Notes: generated by a model from the sequence alone, not told the origin. A stretch of DNA of 64,000 bases from Monomorium pharaonis (GCF_013373865.1 NC_050477.1:982309-1046308); one strand, 5' to 3'; counted from the first letter of the stretch, positions 24,201-36,952 are shown. A program made the numbers and translations.

Positions 24201-26950
24201 GACAAGCTTCTACAGATTGTTCGGTTGTACACACCGCCGGGTACTCCAGCCACCCGGCAACCCGGCAACGCCGCCACCCCACACCGTGGCTTCTCCTACC
24301 CCGCAGCCGACGGTGACGTGCTCCCTCTTCCCATCCCTCCCCTCTGCTGTATCATAGCGCGCGTACGTGTATACACGTACATACATATACACATACGGAA
24401 GAAGCTCCAAGTCCCGATCGCTTAGCGGAGGAATCCTCGCGAAAAATTGCAAGCGTTCGTATACGGCTCGCTCGCGCGCGCGCTTTTATCTGCCATCAGA
24501 AAATGTTGATTGCAATATTTCGCTTCCGCTTAATCGAACGCGTTTCTCTCTTTCTCCCTTCTCTCTCCTGAACGGACGTCATACAGACGGACACTATCGC
24601 GTGATCTCCTTTAAGTTTTTTTTTTAATTTGACAGAGGAAGAGAGAAAACGCGCGAGGACACTTTCAAATGTCGATTATGCAACGGTCTCCTTGATGGCA
24701 GATTGATCAGATTCACTGGTTAGCAATCGCCAAGATCTACATGACATCTACTCTTGCCTCACGATTGCGTTCTTGCGAAAAGTTGTTGAACGTGTTGCCA
24801 AGAGTGCCTTGCCGATCAAAACGTATTTCTCGTAACTATTACGACTCGTCATTGTTCGAGAGATTGCATTACATACATACATACATTACATACGTGCGCT
24901 TTAACACAATTAAGAAATTAATATTTAACTATAGTGTTGAATACAAACCTACGTTATTAAAAAAATTCAATTCTCAATCTAAAAATTACTTGGTTCATAA
25001 TCGTATGATAGCAGGGGTCGCGAGAATCACACGTTTTCGAACGCGTATCGCGTATTGTAACAATTATGTATCTGTAACGTACCATCTTAGGTAGGCTTGG
25101 AACCACACAAAACGCACCTAACGTCGGGCATGCGATGTAAACAAGAAGATTACCGGTATCCGGCTACAATTAACGCAGAAGCGATACGAGTACAACAGGC
25201 AGGCCAGAAAGTCTCGCCTCGCTATCGGATCACACGACCTGGGGCAACCTGTAACACGGTAGATTGTCGTCGCCGTCGTCGTCGTCGTCGTCGCATCTCG
25301 CTCGGATTTCAGACTTCGGATTTCGGAGGGCGTGTATAACTTAATCGCGGTATCTCATCTAGATAGGCCGCCGGCATCAAGATCGACGGTCCGCTCGCTC
25401 GCTCGTTCGCGCGCGCGAGTTACGCGTCGTATGTATGCAATGCATACACGCGCGTGTGCACGTGCGTATACGTTGCGTGCGTGTGACGTGCGTACACACG
25501 CGAGCGTTACGTAGTATATCTAGCCGGTAATCTTCGCGCGCGGGGCACGTGGCTCGCGCGTTCGGGCTCTCCTCGTTTTCCTCGATCCGATCTAAATTCG
25601 GATCGGCCGATCGCGTGGAGAAGGCGCGCGTCTCTCTTTCATCACGGGGAACCACCACACGGGGATTCCCCGACCACCTCGTGCCGATCCGACGGAATTA
25701 TTCAGCATCTCGCCGGCTCGTGTTGTGATCTAGATAACCGCGTTTTACGCGATCGGCCTAATTCCCTTTTTATCGGAAACATGAGTCGGATCTTAAAACA
25801 TTCCTCCTCGCTGCTTTTTTACCTGCTGATTGATTGACTAATTTGGAATTAGTTTTTATATAACCAAAATATTAATAAAGATAATAAAAATTGACGAGGT
25901 TACGAATAATAACAATGATTGAAATAGATTAAAATTTAAAGATATTTAAATGCCAAGCCCCCATGATATTTGATCCTGTATCGATCAGTCAGTCAATTCA
26001 AAAAGGTTCCCATTGTGAGAAAAATTAAAAATTATCTACAATAATTTCATTCGTCATTGCACTACGATGATACGTTAGATTTTCGATTGGCCGGCGCGTT
26101 GATAAATTGCCGACGTAAATAGCACCGCTCGCGTTGCAACTCGATGCAATATATTCAAAGTAGACTATAGAAATGTATCGTGCATGTGCGTCCTGATGGA
26201 ACGATTTGGCACTGTTGAGCCGCGGTATCTGCCAATCGGTGAGGACTGCATTAAATCCGCCTGGGAACATTGAATTTTCCGCTCACACGCGGGCGTCCCG
26301 CTGTGGACATTCCGAATCGCATTCTGAACACCTCGCTTCGATACTGTTGCTAGGTAGAAACCAGGCTATTTCCCGACTCAATTATTTCTGTTAAAAGCAA
26401 GCAAATCGCTTGTCCGCTTGCACGTGCGTTTGTACGTATGCGTGTGCGTGTGCGTTCCTTACTTATGAATTGACTTCAATAATCTGTACAAGTTGCACGA
26501 CTCGTCTGTACGCCTTTTTTTTCGAGTGAAGGCACTTTCAAGAGCTACTCATGTCGTAGACCTCGATACCTTACTTCTTCATAAACCGGTACTGGGACAA
26601 GATAAATGACCGAAGTGGGTTTGCGAAGCCCAAAAGAAATTACGCGTAAGCTAAGCGAGCACCGCCTTCTCTCATGAATATTCAATTGGCCAATAGAAAT
26701 CCGTCTCATCACGGTCTAAAAATTTGAATAACGTTCATTGACTACCACGTCTACGCCGTCTACCTCGTCGTTGACTCTTGATACACGGATTTGTATCCGT
26801 CATTATCGTTATAACATTACGCTGTTATAGTTTTACGAAAGTGCGAGACACACTTGTCCTTTCGTCGTTCTCTCGCATATTCTCGTCAACGGCGTTGACA
26901 GCGACGGCAATAACATCGTCGACGGAGAGAAGCGGTACAGCCGCGGGCAT
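24201..26950. other. Intergenic DNA upstream of the GATA gene
   Basis: Mixed composition. CpG-dense at 24.2-24.6 and 25.1-25.8 kb, with a (GTC)n tract at 25265-25293 and TGCGTG-type repeats near 26420-26460. A CCAAT box lies near 26690. Open frames are short and domain-free. Confidence 0.55.
25265..25293 (+). repeat. (GTC)n trinucleotide repeat
   Basis: Nearly perfect GTC/CGT triplets. The apparent poly-arginine frame is an artefact. Confidence 0.85.
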
Positions 26951-26999
26951 AAGTGCATACGGGTGAACACACAAGAGTGTACTTCTGTGTGTTAAAGCA

Positions 27000-27779
27000 G
27001 TGGGGAGAAGAGGGCAGTTACGCCCCTCTGGTAGGCTGGGCTCCGACTGGGGGCGGCGCTACGCCCGGCCGAGCGGAGCCGAGCGGTGACGAACGTTGCC
27101 GAACGCGCGGGAACGTGGGGGCTCGTGCAGCGCGATGTTTTCATGCGCTTAGTTTCGCGCCGGGTGCCACGACAGTCGCATCGAGTCGGGTTCGCGCGCG
27201 CGTGCGTGCATTTTTCGAAAAAAAAAGAAGAAGAGGAAAAACTCCCCGGGAAAGACGCTGCAGCCGCACCTTGTCCGCTCGATAAGACGAACGCGACGAG
27301 GGGACACCGGGAGGATGGACTGAGGGGCGAATTTCGTGGCGGAAAGAGCGGAAGTACGAGTTCGCGCGCCAAAGTTCTCTATCTCGCACAGTGTGAGAGG
27401 CGCGTCTACGTAGACATACGGGATCTCCTCGTTCTTCTCCGAGAGACAGAAGGAAAAAGCGGGAAGAGAGGAGAGAGAAGGCATCAGCAGTATCAGCAAA
27501 GAGTCGATCAGTGGATCGAATCTGCTCGCGCCCCCCTCCTCCCCTCCTCCTCCTCCCTCCAACTCAGCCCTTTGCTCACTCACTCATCCGTGCCCATCGA
27601 GCAAACTCCACGAACGCTACAATGTGCTGTGTGTGTGATGTACGGTGCAGTGTGTTGGTGCTAACTTAGTGATAACGATATACCCCTCCTCCTTCTCCGC
27701 GCCGCGTCTACCTACAATCCGCGGAGCCTACGAAAACTAGTCCTGTTATCTCGACCGGGGATTGCCGCCGGGAGATAAG
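27000..27779 (+). other. grn: Probable promoter and non-coding exon 1 of the GATA gene (start uncertain)
   Basis: A CpG-dense block ends in a strong donor site: AGATAAG followed by GTAAGC from 27780. It would pair with the acceptor at 36461-36462. In the reading frame that this junction joins to the GATA coding sequence there is a TAG at 27738-27740, so exon 1 would be untranslated and the protein would begin at 36778. The transcription start cannot be read from sequence and the given start is approximate. The 192-codon open frame at 27086-27664 is probably a product of high GC content. TTATCT at 27746-27751 and AGATAA at 27773-27778 form an inverted GATA pair next to the donor. Confidence 0.4.
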
Positions 27780-30700
27780 GTAAGCGCAGACAGAGCGTCG
27801 ATCGCTATAGTTGCTTGATTATCCGCGTTGATTGTTTCGCGACGGGGGGGCACGTCGCGCCTGCACCGCACTGCAGCGCCAGCGAATACCTCGGGTTTGC
27901 CTTGCCTGTGTGGCTTGGCCTTTATCGAATCCAACCCGCCGAGTCGCTTTTCCAGCCATCACAGTCGTAATACGTAAGTCGATTCGCAGCCCGCGGGTGC
28001 AGCGTATAAACGGGATTTGGCTTTTGGGCCTCGAGATCCGCGAACGTGTCAGACTGTCGTCGCGAGCAGCGTCAGACTTCGGTACCGCGGGAAGTATAGC
28101 AAATAATTCGCGTTACCTAACTGGATATCTTAAATGTGATTCAGGTTAGTTAACAAGGTTCATTGGCAGAGTAAGATCAAAACATCGCGATTTAAACAAC
28201 ATCCCAGTATAACGTTGACGACTAGAGCCCTCGCTATTCGTCTTTGAGTTTATATTTGGCCTGTGATCGTGATTTTTTTGTTAGACACGCAATATAATAA
28301 AGATTAGATGCTTTAAAATACATTTTAATATCGTCCCTGTAATAAAATAAATAGAGAAAGGCCTGGATGATTAGAAAATTCATCTGGCTCGTCTGTACAA
28401 CGCGGAAATGTTTGAAAATATTTAAACGATGAGCCGATATTACTTTTCGTGGTTTAATTGATCTTCCCGAAAATAATTCATTGCGATTGAGTCTTTTAAT
28501 CCTCAACCCTTTTCCTTTAACAAAATCTTTAAAGTCTTTTACGAATGATTGCGTAATTTTTAAACTCTGTGAAACCGAGCCAAACTGAGCGAAGCAAATC
28601 GAAAGTTTAAGCGAAAGTTGAATAGTCACACGAATTCCGACGCAGGTAAAGATCGGTTGGTAGGTTAGAATAACATAAATGCGACCTGCGAGTGGACCCT
28701 TCGCCCGTTCGCAACACTTTTTGCTCGACAAAATGTCAAATTAATGTCCTCTGGCGATTTTCCTCTCTTCAGCTTTGTGAATGTCAGCGTCATTTATAGT
28801 TTTCTTGTTAAAATGACTAACGCGCTTAATGGCCACAGTTGTTAGCCTTAAAAACGTTAAGGGTTTCATTTGTGGTTTCTCGATGTGTTTGTGTCTGTGC
28901 CCGATGACAATAGGAAATCATTTCACCACTCTTGTTACCTGCAGTGACCATTACTGTCTCTAAAAGAATTTAAAGAAAACTAAAACTTCAGAGAATTTTA
29001 AATGTCCCGATAAATAATCCCGATAATTATTGAAAACCTGCGAAATGTATCTACAATTTACCTTATAGTTGAGATATTATTGTATAATAAATAAATTATT
29101 GAAATAATTACGCGGTTGACGGATAGAAGTTACACAGATAAGAAATCAAGATTTGTTTTTCTTACAAAATATTTACTGTTTGCCATTATGCACACAATTA
29201 TTTTACAACCCTTGGATGCGTTTTATGCGACCACGATAGTGTTGAATTATTATAAATATACGCTTACAGTTTAAATAATTTGATATCAAATGAGAAATGA
29301 ATAAAAGACAATTAACAGCAAATCATCTATAAACAAGATATAAATCTTATCAATAAATCCTTTTATATTTTAATCTTTCTCTCTTAATCTGTTCCGAAAT
29401 AACGTGGTTCATTATGCGAATAAGAAAAATGTATTATACAATCTTCTTCAAAGGCAAATAATATCTCATAATTCTTCTAATGTCGATTCAAAGCTTTGTC
29501 AGATTATAAGATATATAACTTCTTAAGTATATAATAGAAAGAAACACGTTAGTCTCATTTTTATAACATTTTTACTGTTGTAGGAATTCTTTCGTTATAG
29601 GAAAACTACCGCAACTAACTTTGTAGCACTGGTGTTAATAGTGTTTATAGTATGACGAGAATTAAACGATTGAGTCATTTTCGACATTAATATTATATTA
29701 TTCGATGTTAGAATTTACTTAATCTCAATCTGTCTGTATTAATAAAGTTTGTCCTTTTTCTGGACTAATTTTTAATTCCAAGTAATTTAATTAATGCTGA
29801 TAACTTTTCAAAATTAAAGTGCGGCTTTCTAATCATTAAAAATATTGAAAATTGACATTAGTTTTAGACATTTTAAATAGTTTTAATATTCTCTACGTAT
29901 CTCTATCACAAATATATAAAAGTAATTTCTGTAAAAAAAAAAGATAGTTGCCGCAAAATACAGCAGAATGATTATAAGTAATTTTTATATTTTATAAGAC
30001 GTTTAGCGCTTATGTGGGATCGCAATTATACATTTTGGATTTATGTTCACATAAATGGAATGTACTTTTATTTTTCTCGTTTCGCGCAATTTTGCGAAAG
30101 TATATTTTCTCTTCAATGGGAAAAAAGCATATAAAAAATATCGGAAAAGTGAAAACACGGTGGTTCGCATAGGGCATAATTGGCGATTTGTGTAACAGAT
30201 TGATAGTACAAGACAAGTTCATTGCAGAGATATGAAGCGCTTGGATGGTTAACTCGGCTACTGTTTTAACTTGAGGATAGAAAAACACGGGGACGGTAAT
30301 ATTAATTCTTTGGTAGCAGCAACGGTAACATTAATCCTATGCGCTCCGTCTCGGGTACTTCTACGTGAACGTAACACAAGAGAAATTACGATGCATTAAT
30401 GTATTTATACTACCAACTTATTTGAATCCCGCCTTACACGCTGTCGTAAAACGTGATAAATCCTTCGTAATTTTACTACGAGAGAGATCCTCGAAGATTT
30501 CCATACTACACGCTCGACCGTCGTTGCTCGCTCGCTTTCCTTCTCTCCCGTCAGACATATTTGCGAATGCTCCACTTATTTTCTGTTCTGGAAAAGAAGT
30601 ACGCACCAAAATTTACATCCACCCCTTTTTTTATGCCTCGAAATTACGATAATAATAAACATTTCGATGCAAAATAATCACTTTTGTTTTATGCTTGCGC

Positions 30701-31264
30701 CGAGCGAAGCCTTTCGAAGCTAAGAAAACATCCTCGAAAAAACTCAACGTCGGCATTGAACGAATTCCACTGTCGGCCAATGTCCCTTTGAACTCCGAAA
30801 CTCGAGTTTGTCTCTTTTCCCCGGGACGGATCGCGTTACTACACGCATCTCTTGGCGACGCGGCGGCCCCCGAGAGTCTCTCGCGTTCTCGATCGTTTCG
30901 TTCCTGATCCGTCGGCCGCCGATCCGCTTCTCGTCGTAGCTTGGCGCTCGCCGAAGCGACGCCGACGACGACGTCTCTCCTCTCTTATTTTCGCGGCCGT
31001 GACAGCACCAGCCGCCACGGCCCGACGATTCCATTCTTCATCCCCCGACGCGTTTCGACGGCGCGCGAGCGAAAAACAGCGGTCCGTTTTGGGTTCCTAT
31101 CGGGTTATCACAAACTGCGGTCAAAGATGGATCTTACGTGTCTCAACACGTCACTACGAGTAATGTCGAACATGTTTGACGCTTAATGCACACCTTGGGA
31201 CATTTGGATCCTGCTCATTTTTCTTTTCTTTCGAATATCTTGTAATTACACTGCAAATCTAAGT

Positions 31265-31890
31265 GTTGTATTTTAAAACGCGCTTAAAACGTTTAAAATC
31301 TTGTAGTCACCTTTTAAGCATTTAGAAACGTATTAAATATAAAGACACATAAAGCTTTTTTTGAAAGCACGTGTTTTACTTTGACGTGGATTTAATGCAT
31401 TTAAAGTGTTTTAAATACACAAAAATGTATTCCTTAAAAAATACAAAAATGCTTTGGTTTAAGAATATTTTATACTTAAAATGAAAATTTTCACAATTCT
31501 GTTTATGTTATTTTTCTCGATTTTTTTATGGATTGACATATTCCAGTCCAATGTTACATGTCGATGGCGAAATCTTACTTCTTTCCGCGCTCTTGGCGAG
31601 ACCCTTTTATTCATACAAATGCATTTTGTTCATAAGAAAACATGCCACGTAGCGAAGAATATTTCTATCTATAAGTGTTTAATTTAACACGGTTTTAGTG
31701 TTGTCTGTTTTGTGTATAATGCTCGAAAACATAAGCAAACGTATTATTTATATAAAACGTATTAAACGTTTTATAATAAAACATTACGATGTTTTAATTT
31801 GATGTATAAAAAAAACAGTTATCCTGTTTTATTTTCATATAATTGTTCCGATAAAATACTTTTATGTTTTGTTTTAAAACACTTAGATTT
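31265..31890. repeat. Degenerate AT-rich repeat with recurring AAACGTATTA / TTTTAAAAC units
   Basis: Strings such as GAAACGTATTAAA, AAACGTATTA, AAACGTTTTA and GTTTTAAA recur many times on both strands in about 600 bases. The units are too diverged to define a period. It may be an old transposon or a decayed satellite. Confidence 0.3.
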
Positions 31891-31929
31891 GGAGTGCAGT
31901 TACAACAATTATATATTCAATTTTTTTTA

Positions 31930-31957
31930 CTTGACAGCCAAACAAATGGCTGTCAAG
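31930..31957. repeat. Perfect short hairpin with TGACAG arms
   Basis: CTTGACAGCCA (31930-31940) and its exact complement (31947-31957) flank the loop AACAAA. TGACAG is the core bound by TALE homeodomain proteins (Homothorax/TGIF class), so it could be a paired binding site. Confidence 0.5.
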
Positions 31958-32270
31958 GTGTACGTACGAATAATAATAATTGTTATATCCTTGTAAAAGT
32001 GATGAAAATTAGTGAAGAACATGACTCGCCGAAGAACGACGATGTGCGTTAAGTGTCGGGCATATACGTAGCGTGAAGATTTCGTCGAATCTTCGAATAG
32101 CAGTTGAGAAAGCCGTCACTTTCTCACCCTGGAAGATAGTAGTTCGATACTTCGAAACTGGAATGACCAATGCCAGTTTCTACATCCTGGAGGTAAAGGG
32201 AATGAGGCGCGATGTGTGTTTGAATGGAAAAAAATGCATTTGCTCCGTGATATCGGAGCCGCAAGGCTTA

Positions 32271-32401
32271 TGCCTCGTCTACAATGAGTCGTTGATCGTA
32301 AGAAATTTAACCAATCACGTTCGCTCATTCTTCTCTAAGATCAACTGTGATTGGCTAGATTTCTTACGACCAACGACTAACTACTCATCGTAGACGGGGC
32401 A
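32271..32401. mobile_element. 131-bp MITE with long terminal inverted repeats, PIF/Harbinger-like
   Basis: The left arm begins TGCCTCGTCTACAATGAGT and the right arm, read on the minus strand, begins TGCCCCGTCTACGATGAGT. The arms match at about 43 of 48 positions, with one 6-base insertion in the right arm, and all five substitutions are transitions. Both ends are flanked by TTA (32268-32270 and 32402-32404), the 3-bp target duplication typical of PIF/Harbinger elements. There is no coding capacity, so it is a non-autonomous foldback element. Family assignment rests on the TTA duplication and is tentative. Confidence 0.65.
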
Positions 32402-33216
32402 TTAGTCGCTTCCGCAAAAGAACTCGGCTAACAAAATCGATTTTATTTCTATTCCGTTTCTTTTCTAAACCTGTATTATAATTTTGACCTTACGCACATG
32501 TGTGCGTGTGCGTGCGTGCGTACGTACATTTCCGACGCCGTCGCGGCATTGGACGCCGACGCTACCGCGAACGACGATGCTTTTGAGGAGATTAACGAAT
32601 TTCGATAAGATTAGCGACGTGATACGTGATCGAGGAGTTCACGCCGATGGAGTTTCGTCTCGAGAGTGGACACAGTGATGTAACCCGCACGGTTAAGATA
32701 AGATCCGCCGCCAGATCTTCGCGGCGGACTCGTAATGAAAGCACAATTAATCCGAGTCAGAGCCGAAATCAAATCCCTGGCGCCGCTAATCGCGAGAGCG
32801 AACACCTAAAGCACGCGGCCCGCGTTTGTCCGTTGGCACGCGAAAAATATCGAATGTGGTGATTTACGGCGTGTATCAGATAGAGCCAGAGAGATAGCGA
32901 GAAACGCACGGAATTTTTTTTTTTTTTTTTTATTAACGCGGCGTAGGGGAGACTAATTTTTCACGCGCTTAATTATTGGCTTTACAATGGAGACACGCGT
33001 GCGATAAATCGCGCGAGGAATGTTTATTCGCGTCGGTGAAAACTCGTTACTCGCCGACGTTACTATTACGATCGATGAGATCATCTTTATCGCAATACGA
33101 GCAAACGTGTATACGAATAGTATCCCCTTATCGGCTGTAATTATTTCTTCGGCGGTTCAACGGTCGTGCTCCAATTTGCTCAAACCTGTTCTCGTCACGG
33201 TCACCGTATGTAATAT

Positions 33217-33219
<3 letters not shown>

Positions 33220-33255
<36 letters not shown>
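33220..33255. repeat. (TA)n microsatellite
   Basis: Pure TA dinucleotides over about 36 bases in intron 1. Confidence 0.95.
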
Positions 33256-33259
<4 letters not shown>

Positions 33260-36200
33260 AAATATAACGATCTAGGAAGTGACCGCTTATCATCGTGGAT
33301 CACGCGGGGAATCTATTTTTTTTTATAACTCTGTCCTTCGTTTCTACGCACGTCGAGTTTCGTAATCTCTCGCGCGCGGTTAAAGTCTACGGTATTTTCG
33401 TGTTGGTTATCTAACCCGGGGTTTTCAATCGTTATCGCGATTGTCAAATCGATCGAGGAATCAACTCTCCACGGTCTGTACGAGTGATCGAAAGTGCATA
33501 TCGGTCAAGAGGCTGATTTCGATTATCTAGCGCCGAGCGTCGCCTGTTAGATTAGACAATTTTCTTCGCGTCCCAAATTTTAACGGTAAATAACAAAAAG
33601 ACAAACCGCTGTCAGATGTCCGTCAGAGGAGCAGGTGGGAAAAGAGGAAGTAGAAAATCAGAACTCCGCGCAAGAGGGAACGAGTTTCTTTATTAGTAAG
33701 TTCTTTTTTCTCCCCCCTAGAGAAACGAGTTTCGCGTATCGGTAATTATTTGAAACTGTGAGAACGCCCATATATATTCCCAGCGGTAAAATATTCGAGC
33801 ATGCTAATGATTCGAGCGACCGCTGGATGTGGATGCGATAAAAATGAAGTGCGCCGCTCGCGCGTGATTTATAATATTGCCAAAAAAAATATTATTCCGA
33901 TCGTGAGAGATATCTCTCTCTCTCGAAAAAGTAATCGCTCGCTCGTCTTGCGATCGTGTCGGGCGATACGGTTTGATTGATCTGTTCAAATTTAGTTATA
34001 TCTATGATCGATCGAGTCCGCGATTATCTTTCCGACGTTTTTGGCGATAACCGCCTAAATTGAGCGACAATTTGGTACGTCGATACTTTTCGCTTAATTA
34101 ATTAACCGCGTGATTAGTGCATCACTTGTAATTTATATTAAATGGCACTGAACATATTCATAAGAAGTACCGAGACTAATTATGGGTATGTAGGGCCGCG
34201 TTACGCGTTGTAATTATTACATGGCTGATAATATTATCTAACGCACGAGAGATATATTTGCGGAATATATATATGTGTACGTCGTACATCGCATATTAAT
34301 AATAACAGAAGAGTTTCGATGGGCCGGCAATTAAAATTAATCGGATATGCGTGTCACATTCCATGCCGGTATCAATCTTATCGATACGGCTACACGGCGT
34401 TTTTCGTGTGTATCTTATCGCGCATTGTTTTCGAGTGCTTTATTTGCTCCGGGCAAGAGTGATTTTTTAGCGTAGAGTCCAAAAATAGACCGGACAAATG
34501 TAATGTAACGTCCGAATTTGTCGAAACCACCACCGCCGCCGCCGCCGCCACCACCAACGCCATCGTCGTCACCGCACCACCTCGTTCTTTTTACGCGTCG
34601 AAAGATTCACTATTTTGCGGCTTTGCGACTGAAAATGAAACCTGTCGACCGGCGTAACCGGTTTCACTCGGAGGAGGAAGATATTTTTTTTTCCACCGGA
34701 GCCGCAAACGTGCACGCAGAGCGTTTTTCGTTCTCGCGACAATAATAAAAATTCACCGGCGGAAACTCTCCACCACCAGTTAGTTATTATCTAATATTTC
34801 CGAAAACATGCCTCGATAAGAAAATCCCGTTTGCGCCTCTCGCTTCTCTTCTCTCCCGTTTCCTCTCGCGCTCCGCCATCCGGATTGGGCGATTAAACCG
34901 ACCTGTCCCGGTTGCGTCATCGGCGACCTTGATCGCGCATAAGCTGATTGATAAATCATTTCGAGTATTTGATCGTCGATCGTTGATACTCAGTACGCTT
35001 CGCACTGAAGCGCCGATCAGGACCTAATTACCGTAGATCACGGCGATCGATTATCGGAATTCGAAGCTTCACGCTAATTCGACGATCGGGGTAAGTCTGT
35101 TTCTCTCGTGCGTACCCTCCTTGCGTTTTTTATCGGATCTGGCGGTATTAAACGGAAGGATTTCCATCGAGATTTCATTGTTACGTAAGCGAGAATCGAG
35201 CTCTTTGATCAGAAGGAGGCTTGAAATAAAAAAAACCTGAATTCTGACATTTAAAAATATTCGCATTAATCAAAGTAATAAAATATTGCTCGAAATATTT
35301 GGCGAAGAAGTCGGATATCCATGTTTGTCGTGAGCAAAAGTGAGCAACAGTGAAAAATAAAAACGCCGTCTCCTCTTTCATCTCCCCGTCGCCTTCGAGC
35401 CGAATGAAGAAAGGAAGACGGCAACACTTCTTTCCGATCGCTCGCAAAGCCATCTCGCTTTTTCCATTTTCGCGACGGAAGAAGACCAAAGAAAAAAAAG
35501 AGGAGAGAAAGAGGGAGGAGGAGAGACAAACAACTCTCAAAACAACAGGCTGCGCGTTATGCAGCTCGTAACGCGATGAAAGAATCATCGAAGCGTCTCG
35601 TGTTTCGGTATTAATTTACCGCGTGCGTGTCCGCCCGGTTCATGACACCGTCGTTCTTCCTTTTGCGCGGATATCGGAAAGCCGGTAAGGATACGCGCGC
35701 GCAGCACGTAAACCGGTGTTGCGGCGTAGCGCGACTTGTCGTCGCGCACGTTACAAAGTTGTTTCATTATCCCGTACCCACATTCGTGTGTCGCGCGGTT
35801 ACACGATCGAAGATCACGACCAGAATTCGAGAAAGCTCGACCGGAGCGACGGCTTTATCGAAATGACGTGTATCGAGATATACACGTAATGTCACTTGCG
35901 ACGCTGTCGCCCCCCGCGTTTCTTCTGGATCGTGTTTCGATCGATTAATTAATATAGTAATAACTTTCGGATTTGACAGCGTCTTATTAAATTGGCCCGC
36001 ACCGCGCGAGTGATACAATATTAATTAATACGCACGCGCGCATGTCCAGCCGCGCATTGCGAGGCCGTGCAAACCGCGATATTATTTATTGCTAATATAA
36101 TCATAATTTTCCTACTGCGTGGGATCTGCGTTGGACTAGGCGCTCCAATTGACTTCAGTCCACGTTTGCATTTAATAACTCGCGCGTCTCGTGGTTGACA

Positions 36201-36462
36201 AGTAGTCGAAGCGGTTGTACATTCCGTCCGAGTCGACGTCAAACGCGCTTCCGATCGTCGCAATTTACGCCTAAAATATTAATTTCGCGTGCGCATCCGG
36301 GACTTGTTGAGTAAATTATATTTCCCTCGCGGTTCCCTGACACTTCTCCTCCATGCCGCGCGGCATAGAAGGATCTAGCGGAGAGGAGGGATAATCGATC
36401 GGGATCAACGACCGAGCGGGGAAACAACAACCGTACTAATCCGTGCCATTGTGTTTTCGCAG

Positions 36463-36777
36463 GACGGAGGCCAGGAAGAGGTTTTCCTCTCGCTCCAAGC
36501 AAGTCAGGCCGAGATTACCTATGATCCCACTGGGCGTCGCGAGGACGACGGAAAAGGAAGAGAGGCGCTTTCGGCAGGAATCCTAATCTTCCTCCACGAC
36601 CTGCCGCCGCCCGTTCTTTCTCTCTCTCTCTCTGCACTCCGTTTTCCACCTTCCCCCGTCTCCCCCTTCCCCCCCCCCCCTCACGTCTTCTCCTCCCCGT
36701 CCCGCTGTTGCTCCCCCGTTGTCTGCTCGTTCCTCGGCGAGCGATCGCGACGCACCGAGATCTCGTTGGAGGGTACG
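36463..36777 (+). other. grn: 5'UTR part of exon 2 of the GATA gene
   Basis: Starts after the acceptor TTTTCGCAG. The 315 bases include a short upstream open frame (36521-36586), a TC tract (36619-36633) and a long pyrimidine stretch with a C run near 36669-36680. The main coding frame is open back to the acceptor but contains no ATG before 36778. The whole block could instead be a transcription start region if an alternative promoter lies here. Confidence 0.5.
36521..36586 (+). CDS. Upstream open reading frame (21 codons) in the GATA 5'UTR
   Basis: ATG at 36521 begins MIPLGVARTT and stops at TAA 36584-36586, 191 bases before the main start. It is the only ATG in exon 2 upstream of 36778. 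Upstream frames often lower translation of the main protein in regulatory genes. Whether it is translated is unknown. Confidence 0.3.
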   Translation: MIPLGVARTTEKEERRFRQES

Positions 36778-36952
36778 ATGGACATGAGCAGCGAGTCGAG
36801 CGCCAGGACGTGGTACGAAACGCCTAGGTCGTTGGAGCCGCCTTCAGGGGGTGCCGGAGTCGCCGGAGTGGTCGGCAACGATTACAGGGGTTACTACCCT
36901 CATGCCGGTCCTACGGCGCATCACCCCGCAGCTGCGGCCCACTACGCCCATA
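36778..36952 (+). CDS. grn: Grain exon 2, coding part: N-terminus
   Basis: The start ATG at 36778 has a good context (A at -3, G at +4), with a second ATG two codons later. It encodes residues 1-58 plus one base, beginning MDMSSESSARTWYETPRSLE, which loosely matches the MEV..QPRW start of vertebrate GATA2/3. It continues through a tyrosine-rich YRGYYPHAG segment to an alanine/histidine-rich end. The exon ends at CAT A, followed by a strong donor GTAAGT. The open frame continues 35 bases into the intron and then stops, so that reading is not used. An in-frame stop upstream in exon 1 supports this start. Confidence 0.8.

Larger units (their letters stand above)
27780..36462 (+). other. grn: Intron 1 of the GATA gene (5'UTR intron, 8683 bp)
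   Basis: Donor GTAAGC at 27780. Acceptor TTTTCGCAG ends at 36462, with a near-perfect branch point TACTAAT at 36434-36440, a good distance upstream. The first part (28.2-32.0 kb) is AT-rich; from about 32.4 kb on it is CpG-rich. It holds a 131-bp MITE (32271-32401), a TGACAG hairpin (31930-31957), a (TA)n tract (33220-33255) and a (CCG)n/(CCA)n tract near 34527-34556. No nested gene is supported; the 165-codon minus-strand frame at 28234-28731 has no recognised domain. Confidence 0.4.

Noticed and set aside
27086..27664. 192-codon open frame in the probable 5'UTR exon
   Set aside because: Arginine-rich, overlapped by equally long frames on the minus strand, and without a domain. It is typical of CpG-rich leader sequence.
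28234..28731. 165-codon minus-strand open frame at the start of intron 1
   Set aside because: It has a plausible length but no recognised domain or splice partner, and it lies in AT-rich intronic DNA.
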